Of a DNA stretch of 64,000 bases, positions 55,616-64,000 are shown piece by piece. The stretch comes from DAOTVY01 sp041082245 (GTDB lineage Bacteria; Chloroflexota; Chloroflexia; DTKN01), in assembly GCA_041082245.1 (NCBI GenBank), contig JBDOIE010000006.1, forward strand, positions 1 through 64,000, in the 5' to 3' direction. Both the position numbers and the translations under genes were made by a program. Position 1 is the stretch's first letter. The number at the start of each line of letters is the position of its first letter. The notes under the pieces are model-generated. The model was not told the origin of the DNA and did not search any database. It saw only the letters and a program-made list of their open reading frames with translations.

Positions 55616-56732
55616 TGAGTTCCCGCCCCTCGGGGGCGGAACAGGTACCGTGAACCGTGCCATCCTCTTGCGCTTGAGCGGGGTGGAAAGCCTTGAAATC
55701 GACCTGGTGACATCCGCGACGGACAAGAAGGCGTCCGAAGAACGGATTGCGCCGAACATCCGGATCCTCAAAGTACCGGTGAATCCTCGCCTTCTTCACC
55801 ACGCCACCAATCGCGAACTGATCACCTATGCAGTCTATGGCTTTCCGCTGGCGTTGCGCTTGCACCGTGAGAAGGCGTATGACGCCTGCCTTGCCTGGAG
55901 TGCGGTCCCAGCAGGCGCGATGGCCTTGCTCTTGCTACGCTCTCAGGGCCTGCATTACGCGGTCCGGGTTTGTGGACCGGACATCCCGGGTTTCGAGCGG
56001 CGTTACGCGCCCCTCTATCCCTTGCTGAAGCCGCTGATCGGAGCCGTTTTCCGTCACGCGGAGGTCGTGATAGCCAAGTGCGCGCTAGAAGCCGCCATGA
56101 TCCGAGCGGTGGAACCGGCTGCATCCATCACGTTAATCCCCAACGGCGTCGATCTCGAAACCTTTCAGCAGGCCGACATTTCGTCGGAACCCCCTTTCCG
56201 GGTGCTGTGTGTGGGTCGGCTGATCGAACGCAAAGGCCAGCATCACCTGATTCGGGCCGTCTATGAAGCCGTTCGTCGCGGCATCGACGTGACCCTGGAG
56301 CTCGTGGGCACAGGCGATGCTCTGGGAAGATACAAGGCTCTGGTCCACAAATTGGGACTCGAGGAACGGGTGCGATTCTCGGGATACGTTCCTCGGGAGG
56401 AGATCGCCGCTCGCTATGCTGCGGCCCATGTCTTCGTGTTGCCCTCGTACAATGAGGGAATGAGCGTGGCCACCCTGGAAGCTATGGCTGCGGGTCTGCC
56501 GGTCGTTGTCACACGAACGGGCGGCGTGGAAGAGTTGGTGGAAGAAGGGATAAACGGGCTTACGTTCACATGGGGCGATGTGGCGACGTTGGCCGACCAC
56601 CTGATCCGTCTGGCTACAGACCGGGATCTCGCGCGGCGCATGGGAAAAGCTTCCCGTGCGCGTGCTGCGCTCTTTTCATGGGACCGTGCTGCGGGCCGTT
56701 TCAAACAAGTCCTTGAGGATGTTGCGCGATGA
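55593..56732 (+). CDS. GT4 family glycosyltransferase
   Basis: 379 residues, GT-B fold. The C-terminal donor-binding half has VGRLIERKGQHHL and the EGMSVATLEAMAAGLPVV motif with the EX7E glutamates. The N-terminus starts MRILMLNNEFPPLGGGTG, as in many WcaI/GT4 enzymes. It adds a sugar to a glycan or lipid-linked intermediate in the cytoplasm. It overlaps the GT2 gene by 23 bases and the next by 4 (ATGA), so translation is coupled. Confidence 0.88.
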   Translation: MRILMLNNEFPPLGGGTGTVNRAILLRLSGVESLEIDLVTSATDKKASEERIAPNIRILKVPVNPRLLHHATNRELITYAVYGFPLALRLHREKAYDACLAWSAVPAGAMALLLLRSQGLHYAVRVCGPDIPGFERRYAPLYPLLKPLIGAVFRHAEVVIAKCALEAAMIRAVEPAASITLIPNGVDLETFQQADISSEPPFRVLCVGRLIERKGQHHLIRAVYEAVRRGIDVTLELVGTGDALGRYKALVHKLGLEERVRFSGYVPREEIAARYAAAHVFVLPSYNEGMSVATLEAMAAGLPVVVTRTGGVEELVEEGINGLTFTWGDVATLADHLIRLATDRDLARRMGKASRARAALFSWDRAAGRFKQVLEDVAR

Positions 56733-58108
56733 GCGTCATCCAGCGGTTGCATAGCGCCGGCATCCGATGCGGCTTCACACTTCTGAACTCCTGGCGCCCG
56801 TATGGCCGGTGCCTCGCGTTCCTGGAACGTACGCAGTGGTGGCCCTGGCAGGAGATCCAGGAGCTGCAATGGCGCAAACTTCGGGCCTTGATACAGCACG
56901 CTTGGGAGCGGGTACCGTTTTACCGCGAGCGGTTCGCTTCGCTGGGGATTCGGCCGGAGGATATCGGTTCTGTCAAAGACCTCGCGCTACTGCCCATACT
57001 TACGAAGGAGGAGATCCAGGAGCATCGGGAAGCGCTGATCGCTACAGCTGTGCGCAAGGAACGGCTCATTGAGAACCATACAGGGGGCTCTACGGGCCAT
57101 CCCCTCACGTTCTACCAGGACAAGAATTTCGAGGCCTGGCGCAGGGCGGACGTTCTTCGAAACTATCGCTGGGCTGGATATCGGCTCGGAGCCCGCTGGG
57201 CATTTCTGTGGGGGTCCGACTACGATGCCCGGCAGCATCGCGGTCTCTGGAGTCGGTGGGTGGATCGCATCGTCTACAACCTGCGGTGGATCAACACCTT
57301 CGACTTGAGTGCAGAGACCCTGGTGCTGGCCGCCAAGCAGCTGGCGCGGTGGAAGCCCGAGATTATCGTAGCGTATGTATCCTCGGCTGTACTGCTCGCG
57401 CGACTAGTCCGGGAACAGGGCCTGGAAGGTATTCGGCCCCGCTCGATCCAGACTTCCGCCGAGGTGCTCACTCCCGAGGAGCGACATCTCCTTGAGGAGA
57501 CTTTTCACTGCCGGGTTTTCGATCGCTACGGCTGCCGCGAGGTAGGGAACATCGCCCACGAGTGCCCGAGCCATCAGGGGCTGCATGTGCTTGCGGAAAA
57601 CAACCTGGTAGAGCTCGTGGATGACATGGGACGTGCGGTGCCCCCGGGGCAAGTGGGACGGGTGATCGTCACCAACCTGAACAATTACGCGATGCCGTTC
57701 ATCCGTTACGAGGTCGGTGATCTGGCCATCGCTGCACAGGCCCCGTGCTCGTGTGGGCGGGGTCTGCCCTTATGGAAGCAGATCGTCGGAAGGAAGAGCG
57801 ATGTCATTATCTCTCCCTGCGGAAAACTGCTGCACGGGGAGTTCTTCACGCACCTGTTCTACCGCCTCGACGGAGTGCGTCAATTTCGTGTGATCCAGGA
57901 GACCCGCACGGACCTGCGTATCCAGATCGTTCCGGGACAGGGTTTCGATGCCCAGATGGCGGTCGATTTCCTCAAGAACGCGATCCTGAGGCATGGAGAT
58001 CCAGCTTTCCAGGTCTATGTGGAACTATGCGAGCACCTACCGCCATGTGCCTCGGGAAAGTACCGTTTTACCGTTTCGAACGTCCCTTTGGAGCTTGCAA
58101 GCAGATGA
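56729..58108 (+). CDS. CapK/phenylacetate-CoA ligase-like adenylating enzyme
   Basis: 459 residues of the AMP-forming adenylate superfamily, CapK/PaaK branch. The phosphate-binding loop is HTGGSTGHPLTFYQ (about 112-125), and DRYGCREVGNIAHEC and FIRYEVGDLA follow. Proteins of this branch in polysaccharide clusters are thought to activate acyl groups for attachment to sugars; true substrate unknown. It overlaps its neighbours by 4 bases on each side. Confidence 0.85.
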   Translation: MSVIQRLHSAGIRCGFTLLNSWRPYGRCLAFLERTQWWPWQEIQELQWRKLRALIQHAWERVPFYRERFASLGIRPEDIGSVKDLALLPILTKEEIQEHREALIATAVRKERLIENHTGGSTGHPLTFYQDKNFEAWRRADVLRNYRWAGYRLGARWAFLWGSDYDARQHRGLWSRWVDRIVYNLRWINTFDLSAETLVLAAKQLARWKPEIIVAYVSSAVLLARLVREQGLEGIRPRSIQTSAEVLTPEERHLLEETFHCRVFDRYGCREVGNIAHECPSHQGLHVLAENNLVELVDDMGRAVPPGQVGRVIVTNLNNYAMPFIRYEVGDLAIAAQAPCSCGRGLPLWKQIVGRKSDVIISPCGKLLHGEFFTHLFYRLDGVRQFRVIQETRTDLRIQIVPGQGFDAQMAVDFLKNAILRHGDPAFQVYVELCEHLPPCASGKYRFTVSNVPLELASR

Positions 58109-59640
58109 GCCACATTCGAACGCTGTTCGACCCCCGGGTAGCCATCTATGACGGCCAACGAACGGCCTATCCTCAGCGCCCACCGTTCCACCCGCCACGG
58201 CGCTACCCGGAGTATCCCTTCGACCAACAAGAATGGGACCCTGAGAACTGGGTCTACGAAGCAGTTCGGCAGCTCTTTTTCCTGCTGGGGCTGGACCGTG
58301 AACACTATGGGACACCCTCGTGGAACCCCTTGGGCGAAATCGTCCATCCGGGAGATCGTGTGATACTTAAACCCAACTTGGTGATCAGCGAGCACCTACA
58401 GGGCCAGTCTGGCCTCGAGTCCGCCGTCGTACACGGAGCTGTTGTACGCCCCGTCATCGACTACGTATGGCTGGCGCTCCAAGGAAGGGGCAAGATTACG
58501 TTGCTCGATTCGCCGATCAAGGAAACAGACTTTCACGCGGTGCTGATGCGCACAGGAATCGGGCCCACCATCGATTGGCTCACGCGACGGTACGGCCTCG
58601 ATATTCAGGTACTGGACCTTCGGCGGCTTCGCGTCGAGCGCGATGCAGCCGGGCTGATGGTGCGGCAGTCGCGACTGCCAGGTGATCCGGCGGGATACCG
58701 GGTCATCGATCTTGGCCAACGAAGTATGTTTGCGGAAGTTGACCACCTCGCTGACAGGTTTCGCAGCACCGCTGCAGTTTATGAGAATGCTGTTCCAGAG
58801 GCCCACGGCCAAGGCCGACACTTGTACAGCCTTCCTGTATGTGTGCTCGAGGCGGACGCAGTGATTAGCCTTGCAAAGATGAAGACACACCGAAAGGCAG
58901 GTGTCACCTTGAGCCTGAAGAACGTGGTCGGCCTGACGAACGAGAAGCGCTGGCTGCCCCACCACCGGTTGGGAAGCCCTCGCGACGGAGGCGACGAATA
59001 CCCGGACGGCACTCGGCTGGACGTCCGGCTTAAAGGGTGGGCAAGAGAACTGCTGAAGAGCCGACCCTGGGGGCGGTCCGCCGCGAGGATGATAGGCCTC
59101 CCGGTACTTCGGTGCTATGAACGACTCGTGCGCCCGGTGCTGGACCGCTTGGTGGAACAAGGTCCGCATGGCCGGATCGAGGAAGGCGATTGGTTCGGAA
59201 ATGACACGGTGTGGCGAATGGCGCTCGATCTCAACACGGTCCTCTTCTATGCGGATCGCGAAGGCGTCCTGCGGGAAGAGCCCCAGCGACGATACCTGGG
59301 GCTTGTGGACGGAATCGTCGGGGGTATGGAAGAAGGTCCTCTCATGCCGACCCCCCGCCCAAGCGGTGTCCTCGCCGCAGGATTGAACCCGGTCGCCTTG
59401 GATATGGTGTGCGCTCGCCTGATGGGCTTCGATTGGACCAAGATCCCGCTCATCCGAAAGGCAGCGGAAAGAGAATGGCTCCCTCTGGGGAGATTCACGC
59501 TTGCTGACCTTACCGTGCAGAGCAATTCCGAGCGCTGGAGGGCTCTTCTGTGCTCACAAGACCCGGGGCTGGCTTTCGTTGCACCGGCTGGTTGGCGAGG
59601 ACATATCGAGGTAGACACGGCTGATGGAGCTCCCAGGTAG
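58105..59640 (+). CDS. DUF362 domain protein
   Basis: 511 residues. The DUF362 core is recognisable as VILKPNLVISE, the AVISLAKMKTHRKAGVTLSLKN block and the NPVALDMVCARLMGFD segment near the C-terminus. Many DUF362 proteins carry a ferredoxin domain; none is present here. Biochemical function is not established for the family. The start overlaps the CapK-like gene's stop by 4 bases, so it belongs to the glycan cassette. Confidence 0.82.
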   Translation: MSHIRTLFDPRVAIYDGQRTAYPQRPPFHPPRRYPEYPFDQQEWDPENWVYEAVRQLFFLLGLDREHYGTPSWNPLGEIVHPGDRVILKPNLVISEHLQGQSGLESAVVHGAVVRPVIDYVWLALQGRGKITLLDSPIKETDFHAVLMRTGIGPTIDWLTRRYGLDIQVLDLRRLRVERDAAGLMVRQSRLPGDPAGYRVIDLGQRSMFAEVDHLADRFRSTAAVYENAVPEAHGQGRHLYSLPVCVLEADAVISLAKMKTHRKAGVTLSLKNVVGLTNEKRWLPHHRLGSPRDGGDEYPDGTRLDVRLKGWARELLKSRPWGRSAARMIGLPVLRCYERLVRPVLDRLVEQGPHGRIEEGDWFGNDTVWRMALDLNTVLFYADREGVLREEPQRRYLGLVDGIVGGMEEGPLMPTPRPSGVLAAGLNPVALDMVCARLMGFDWTKIPLIRKAAEREWLPLGRFTLADLTVQSNSERWRALLCSQDPGLAFVAPAGWRGHIEVDTADGAPR

Positions 59641-60619
59641 ACGCGATCAGGAGCCGGCGGAATCTCCGGGACACATACGGGCAGCGTCGGCGAGGCACAG
59701 CCGGCTACGTTGGTTGCAGTTGGGAATTGCGCTTGGCCTTGTCGCATGGCTGGTTCTCAAAACGCCCTGGGCACAGCTTTGGGCTCTGGCCCCTAAGTTG
59801 CGGTGGACGCTCGTGGCCGCAAGCACGCTGCTCCAGATGCCCATCCATCTGCTCAACATCCGGCGATGGCAGCTCCTCGTGGACCAACGCAGGGCCGGAT
59901 ACAAGCGACTCGCGTTGATGTATGGAGCCGGCCTGTTCGCAAACAACTTTTTGCTGACGGGAATAGGAGGAGATGCGGTACGGGCGACACTCCTCAGCCG
60001 TCGCCTGCCGATCGCCGAATCGGTGGCCAGCGTACTGCTGGACAGGGCTCTCGGTCTCGTGGCGCTGATACTGTTGGTCATCCCTGGCACGTACTACGGC
60101 CTCCCCGGGGAAATCGGATGGGATTGGTTAAGGAATCGGCGAACGCTGGGCCTGGTACTCGTCGGTTCTTTCCTGCTTGGCGCTGCAATTTGGCTCGCGG
60201 CAAGAACAAGGCGCGGAGACTGGATCCGAGATCAGGGAGCCAAGCTGCTTCGATGGGCCCGCGCTCTATGGCCCAAGCAGCTTGTTCCCGGTTTTTGCTT
60301 CTCTCTGGTGTCAAACTCCCTCCTTGCAGGAAGCATCTGGCTTTCCTTGAGCGCGTTCCGCATTCCTGGCAAGCCAGGGATGGCCATCTGGCTCACCGTG
60401 CTCGGTTCGCTTGGTCTTCTCGTGCCCATCACGGTGAACGGCATAGGACTGCAAGAGGGAATCTATGTTGTACTCCTGGGGGCGTATGGGGTCTCCATGG
60501 CCACCGCTGTTGGAGTAGCCCTGCTGGTGCGGCTCCAATCCCTAGCGATAGGCCTGCTCGGTGGAGCAGCCTTTCTAAGCCTCCAAAACACTTCTTTCCC
60601 TGAAGACGACACCGCATAG
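59624..60619 (+). CDS. flippase-like membrane protein (UPF0104/lysylphosphatidylglycerol synthase TM region)
   Basis: 331 residues with about eight membrane segments. Family marks are WTLVAASTLLQMPIHLLNIRRWQLLV (in parts, about 60-90), TGIGGDAVRATLLSRR and the late VNGIGLQEGIYVVLLG. Relatives such as YbhN and the membrane part of MprF are thought to move lipids across the membrane; a role in flipping lipid-linked sugars is inferred. It overlaps the DUF362 gene by 17 bases. Confidence 0.82.
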   Translation: MELPGRRDQEPAESPGHIRAASARHSRLRWLQLGIALGLVAWLVLKTPWAQLWALAPKLRWTLVAASTLLQMPIHLLNIRRWQLLVDQRRAGYKRLALMYGAGLFANNFLLTGIGGDAVRATLLSRRLPIAESVASVLLDRALGLVALILLVIPGTYYGLPGEIGWDWLRNRRTLGLVLVGSFLLGAAIWLAARTRRGDWIRDQGAKLLRWARALWPKQLVPGFCFSLVSNSLLAGSIWLSLSAFRIPGKPGMAIWLTVLGSLGLLVPITVNGIGLQEGIYVVLLGAYGVSMATAVGVALLVRLQSLAIGLLGGAAFLSLQNTSFPEDDTA

Positions 60620-60717
60620 GGAGCCGCGAGAGCTCGCGGTCCGGTTAAGCGCGCTGGCCTCACAGGGTACAAGCGAGACCGCTTGAGTTGGACGATAAAT
60701 CGTCAAGGAGGGACCGT

Positions 60718-62790
60718 ATGGACGGTAGTCACTTGACCTCCCCGAAGACGGGCCTCGCAAAATGGTACTATCTCGCCTGGGGAGGGATAGCAGTTCTGGT
60801 CGCCTTGTGCGCGGTGGTCAAACTCGATAGCGTCCCTCCGCTATGGTGGGACGAGGGATGGACGCTCACAGTGGCGCGGAACTGGGTAGAAAACGGCCAC
60901 TATGGGATGATGAAGGCAGGTAAGCCGGCTCCGCCGGACCTGGCCGCCGCCTGGCCCACAACCGGTCTCGTAGCGCTTTCTTTTCGCCTGCTTGGTGTCG
61001 GGGTCCGGCAAGGCAGGATCGTCGGCCAACTATGCATGGCGTTGGCGGTGGTGCTGGTCTACTACCTGACCAGACTTCTTTATGGGAAGCGCGCTGCGTG
61101 GGCGGCAGTATTTGCCCTCTTTTTTCTCGCGGGCGACCGGGACGTCCATTTCCTGATCAGAGGACGGCAGGTACTGGCGGAGCCGGTCATGCTGCTTGCT
61201 CTGCTAGCGGGCTATATCGCCTTCGCCCGCGCATTTCGACGCCCGGCGATCTGGCTCCCGCTTTGTAGCCTCTTCTGGGGATTCGCGCTCCTGAGCAAAC
61301 AGCAACCGTTACCCTTCTGGTTGCTTTCACTGGGCTTGGCTACGCTCGTGTCGTTTGGTCGGCGGGAACGACGAGCCACAAGGCTCCTGGTGGCTTCGCT
61401 ATTGGCATCGCTCATTTGGCACGGCATCTTGCGCGTCTTACCAGGGCTGATGTGGCATGCGATGCCGGCTGAACGCGCCGTTGGACTCTGGAAGGTAACA
61501 GCATTTGTACCTATTACGGTCACCCGGATTCTTTCGCTACCTGTCTTCCTGGCTATTGGGCTTCCTACCATGGCGGGGCTTGTCCATGCTGGCCGACGAT
61601 GGCACAGTGTGGACGCGGTGCAGTCGTCGGAGATAGGCTTGCCCAAGATTGCGCTGCTTACTTTCGTCGGAAGTTGGACGGCTTGGTACCTTCTGGCTTC
61701 CGCGGGCTGGCTGCGGTATTTCTTCCCTGCAATCTTTCTCGGCAGTCCATTCGTCGGTGCTTGGTTCGATGAGATAACCAGAGGTTGGAGCTGGAAAGGG
61801 CTGGCTCATACGCTCGCGGCACGGCGATTTGTGCCCACAATGTGGATTCCCGTCCTTGTGGTCAGTATTTATCTTCCGCTAACAGTATCCGATATATGGG
61901 AATCTTTCAGCGGATCGGACCGGAGCGTTTACGACGCTGCCGAGTTCCTGAACAGCCGGACGGGCCCCGACACGCTGGTGGAGACTTACGACAGTGAACT
62001 GTTCTTTCTGCTCAAGTATCCCTACCATTACCCACCCAACGCGGTAAGCGTGCAGCTCGCAGAGCGTATGTCCCGGAACAGCGATTGCCCCATCGACTAC
62101 GATCCACTCGCTTCGGACCCGGATTACCTCGTCGTGGGCCCTTTCAGCCGTGCAACAAGACTGTATGATGAGGTGTTGCGAAGCGGAGCCTTTCGGCCGG
62201 TTGCCTGTTTTGGCCGCAGGTATGAGGTGTACGAGCGAGTGCGCCAGCCAGAGCCGCTGGGGTCAGGATCCGGTTCATACCCCGAGTACAGTCCTGCTTT
62301 TCGGCATGCCCCGCAGCGGGACGGTCTTTTCTACTCCAGGCTGAGATTGCGCTGGCCGCACCCAGAATCGACCCCGGGTTGTGAGAAGGGGTGGCCCATG
62401 GTACAATGCCCAAGTACGAAAGGTTCTGGTTGGGGCAATCGTGGACCCTTTTCCGATCGACCTGGTGCGCTTCGGGCTGGATATTCTGAGTGGGGCAAGA
62501 GTCCGGCGCGAACGAGCGCTGATCCAGCAGATGCAACAGGACACCGCGCCCCTGCTCCACTGGGACGGGACGCTCAGCATTCTCGACCTGGGCAACGGTT
62601 GGCTCCGGCCGCACTTGAGCCTCCTTCGGGGAACAGGGCACCGGGTGTTCGGCATCGATCTCGAGAACCGACGCCAGCCGTTCGGGTACGAGCAAGGGTA
62701 CCGGCTGGCGCGGTCCCTGTTTGTTTGGCGGGCCTGTTTGCCTCTCCGGGTGCTCAGGGGCATGGCGCTGGTGTGTGGGGATGCGGGTAA
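60718..62790 (+). CDS. GT39-type membrane glycosyltransferase with run-on C-terminus
   Basis: A 690-codon frame. Residues 1 to about 510 form a normal GT-C glycosyltransferase with about eleven membrane segments, the LWWDEGWTLT acidic motif and a short soluble end finishing at EVYERVR. The rest (about 180 residues) is proline-, arginine- and glycine-rich with no domain and overlaps the methyltransferase gene in another frame, so it looks like read-through after loss of the original stop. The ATG at 60718 follows AAGGAGGGACCGT. Probably part of the preceding cluster, 98 bases downstream. Confidence 0.75.
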   Translation: MDGSHLTSPKTGLAKWYYLAWGGIAVLVALCAVVKLDSVPPLWWDEGWTLTVARNWVENGHYGMMKAGKPAPPDLAAAWPTTGLVALSFRLLGVGVRQGRIVGQLCMALAVVLVYYLTRLLYGKRAAWAAVFALFFLAGDRDVHFLIRGRQVLAEPVMLLALLAGYIAFARAFRRPAIWLPLCSLFWGFALLSKQQPLPFWLLSLGLATLVSFGRRERRATRLLVASLLASLIWHGILRVLPGLMWHAMPAERAVGLWKVTAFVPITVTRILSLPVFLAIGLPTMAGLVHAGRRWHSVDAVQSSEIGLPKIALLTFVGSWTAWYLLASAGWLRYFFPAIFLGSPFVGAWFDEITRGWSWKGLAHTLAARRFVPTMWIPVLVVSIYLPLTVSDIWESFSGSDRSVYDAAEFLNSRTGPDTLVETYDSELFFLLKYPYHYPPNAVSVQLAERMSRNSDCPIDYDPLASDPDYLVVGPFSRATRLYDEVLRSGAFRPVACFGRRYEVYERVRQPEPLGSGSGSYPEYSPAFRHAPQRDGLFYSRLRLRWPHPESTPGCEKGWPMVQCPSTKGSGWGNRGPFSDRPGALRAGYSEWGKSPARTSADPADATGHRAPAPLGRDAQHSRPGQRLAPAALEPPSGNRAPGVRHRSREPTPAVRVRARVPAGAVPVCLAGLFASPGAQGHGAGVWGCG
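62270..62344 (+). pseudogene. possible sulfotransferase remnant
   Basis: In the +1 frame relative to the GT39 gene lies TVLLFGMPRSGTVFS, which matches the PAPS-binding P-loop at the start of sulfotransferases (GMPRSGTTW type). A stop follows four codons later. Only the first strand-loop of the family would be present, so this is a short and uncertain match. Confidence 0.35.
62379..62407 (+). promoter_or_regulatory. promoter of the methyltransferase gene, inside the run-on frame
   Basis: TTGTGA (62379-62384), 17 bases, TACAAT (62402-62407) with TGG before the -10. Start near 62414. Confidence 0.6.
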
Positions 62791-63241
62791 ACTGCCCTTC
62801 GCGAGTGGGTCCTTCGACCTGGTACTGTCCATCCTGGCCTTCGAGCATTTCCTGGATGTGCCGGCCGTCATCGCCGAAGTAGCACGGGTCCTGCGCACAG
62901 GAGGCGTGTTGTGGGCTTGCATCCACCCGTTCACTTGCCCCAGTGGGGCACACAACCTGGCCCGGATCGGCGTACCGCTGCGGCGCATTCCTTCGGGGGT
63001 CGACCCGTGGGACCACCTGCGCAAGAGACGGCTCCCGTTCCCGGTTCCACTGAACGGATGGCGCATCCCACAGTACCTCGACGCCTTCGCGCAGCGCTTC
63101 GAGATCGTGCGACACTACTGCTTTGCACACGAGGGCGAAGCGTGGCTTACCCCGGAGATCCAGGCAGAACTGCGCGACTACAGTTCCGAAGAGCTTACCT
63201 GCATGCGGTACGTGATCGTGGGCAAGACCGCGGAGGCGTAG
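62441..63241 (+). CDS. class I SAM-dependent methyltransferase
   Basis: 266 residues from the GTG at 62441. SAM-binding motif I is ILDLGNGWLRPHLSLL (an unusual N-G-W in place of G-x-G), followed by FGIDLENRRQ and LPFASGSFDLVLSILAFEHF. C-terminal half is variable, as in sugar or lipid methyltransferases. The start is inferred: it follows the promoter at 62379-62407 and has only a weak ribosome site. An upstream open frame from 62381 includes the promoter and is less likely. It lies next to the glycan cluster. Confidence 0.72.
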   Translation: MDPFPIDLVRFGLDILSGARVRRERALIQQMQQDTAPLLHWDGTLSILDLGNGWLRPHLSLLRGTGHRVFGIDLENRRQPFGYEQGYRLARSLFVWRACLPLRVLRGMALVCGDAGKLPFASGSFDLVLSILAFEHFLDVPAVIAEVARVLRTGGVLWACIHPFTCPSGAHNLARIGVPLRRIPSGVDPWDHLRKRRLPFPVPLNGWRIPQYLDAFAQRFEIVRHYCFAHEGEAWLTPEIQAELRDYSSEELTCMRYVIVGKTAEA

Positions 63242-63248
63242 ACCGCTG

Positions 63249-64000
63249 ATGGACTGGGAATTCTTCCGACAAGCACCGTTCCTGCTCGCTTCGCTGGCAG
63301 CGATCCTGGCCGGCCTCCTTTCCTTCTTCTCGCCGTGCGTCCTTCCCCTGGTGCCCTCCTTCCTCGGATACCTCACCGGGGCGGTCGTGCGACCTGGCGA
63401 GGAAAGACGCCGTTGGGAAACGTTCTTCCACACACTGTCCTTCGTGCTCGGCTTCAGCCTGATCTTCGTCGTGGTCGTCTCGCGACTGGGCCTGGTGTTC
63501 ACGCTGCTCACCGGGCCGGTCACCTGGCTTACCGGCTGGCCGGCCCGGGCGCTCGCCTGGCCCGGTTCTCCTCCCATTACCTACCTGGAACTCGTACAGA
63601 AGGCCGCCGGTGTCTTCCTCCTCCTCTTCGGGCTGCACACGATGGGCGTGCTTCGTATCGCGCCGTTCGATGCCGAGAAACGCCTCCAAGTACGCGTCGA
63701 CCGACGCTGGGGATACCTCTCGTCCGCGCTCATCGGGGTTACCTTCGCTGTGGGTTGGACCCCCTGCGTCGGGGCGCCGCTCGCAGGGATCCTTAGCCTG
63801 GGGAGCGAGTCCACGGCGCTCATGACCTACTTGCTCGGCCTGTACTCCCTGGGACTCGGCTTGCCTTTTCTCGCCCTGGGGTTCTTCTTCGAGCACGCGG
63901 CTCCCTTCGTTCGGCGCGCCCTGCGCTTCCGGAAGGTGGTCGCCGTTGCAAGTGGTCTGCTCCTCATCGCCATCGCGCTGGCTGTCTTTTTCGGACAGCT
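63249..64000 (+). CDS. ccdA: cytochrome c biogenesis/thiol-disulfide transporter CcdA, 3' end outside window
   Basis: 250 residues visible, reading frame open to the window end. The protein begins MDWEFFRQAPFLLASL and has the two CcdA cysteine motifs, SFFSPCVLPLVPS (about residues 24-36) and GWTPCVGAPLAGIL (about 168-181). Six membrane segments are visible. CcdA carries electrons from cytoplasmic thioredoxin to the outside for cytochrome c maturation or disulfide reduction. The ATG at 63249 is 7 bases after the methyltransferase stop. Confidence 0.9.
   Translation, partial: MDWEFFRQAPFLLASLAAILAGLLSFFSPCVLPLVPSFLGYLTGAVVRPGEERRRWETFFHTLSFVLGFSLIFVVVVSRLGLVFTLLTGPVTWLTGWPARALAWPGSPPITYLELVQKAAGVFLLLFGLHTMGVLRIAPFDAEKRLQVRVDRRWGYLSSALIGVTFAVGWTPCVGAPLAGILSLGSESTALMTYLLGLYSLGLGLPFLALGFFFEHAAPFVRRALRFRKVVAVASGLLLIAIALAVFFGQ

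Noticed and set aside
1..64000. CRISPR arrays, insertion sequences, rRNA or tRNA genes
   Set aside because: No regularly spaced repeats, transposase-like proteins or conserved RNA segments were recognised on either strand.

Overview
The window is high-GC bacterial chromosome with dense operons, strong AGGAGG-type ribosome sites and sigma-70-like promoters, several with a TGG extension in front of the -10. The gene content (nusA-ylxR-infB-rbfA-truB-ribF without rimP, several MttB-family methyltransferases, glutaconate-type CoA transferase, hairpin-rich intergenic repeats) suggests a Chloroflexota lineage, perhaps Anaerolineae-like. That placement is inference; no rRNA or tRNA gene was found to settle it.

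Layout. 1-4242: the 5' end of a leftward nucleotidyltransferase gene, a divergent promoter pair, then four rightward genes matching the UDP-2,3-diacetamido-glucuronate (Wbp/Wlb) pathway. 4664-5695: leftward SCP2-like/class II aldolase fusion. 6445-10207: a CMD-family protein, a TetR regulator with a perfect operator over its start site, an ABC-2 permease and a HlyD-type adaptor with no ATPase beside them. 10400-17589: a dipeptide/oligopeptide ABC importer (binding protein, two permeases, two ATPases, the second with a hydrophobic insertion) and a lysine-6-dehydrogenase-like enzyme, ended by a terminator.

17668-33173 is the most distinctive region. A leftward operon holds a corrinoid protein, three non-pyrrolysine MttB homologues, an N-acyl-D-amino-acid deacylase, a C45 acyltransferase/hydrolase and an M20 amidohydrolase. 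It diverges from a rightward operon with an Lrp/AsnC regulator, two class III aminotransferases, a two-subunit CoA transferase and a thiolase. Together with the importer this looks like a pathway for uptake, deacylation, corrinoid-dependent demethylation and carbon-skeleton breakdown of N-methylated or N-acylated amino acids or peptides. The substrate is unknown.

33448-38307: pyrD with an operator-like inverted repeat around its -10, a glycerophosphodiester phosphodiesterase, a ferredoxin, a zinc-ribbon protein, a DnaJ-type chaperone and a HIT protein. 38321-44562: the nusA operon, preceded by a promoter and an immediate terminator-like hairpin. 44559-54078: leftward genes for an isochorismatase-GNAT fusion, a methyltransferase, three large GT39-type glycosyltransferases and a GT87-type protein.

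54509-64000: a rightward envelope-glycan cluster (GT2, GT4, CapK-like adenylating enzyme, DUF362, flippase-like protein, GT39, methyltransferase) and a CcdA gene cut by the window end. The last GT39 gene runs past its expected end through what looks like a sulfotransferase remnant into the next gene. Two diverged copies of an intergenic repeat lie near 6.1-6.3 and 35.4-35.6 kb.
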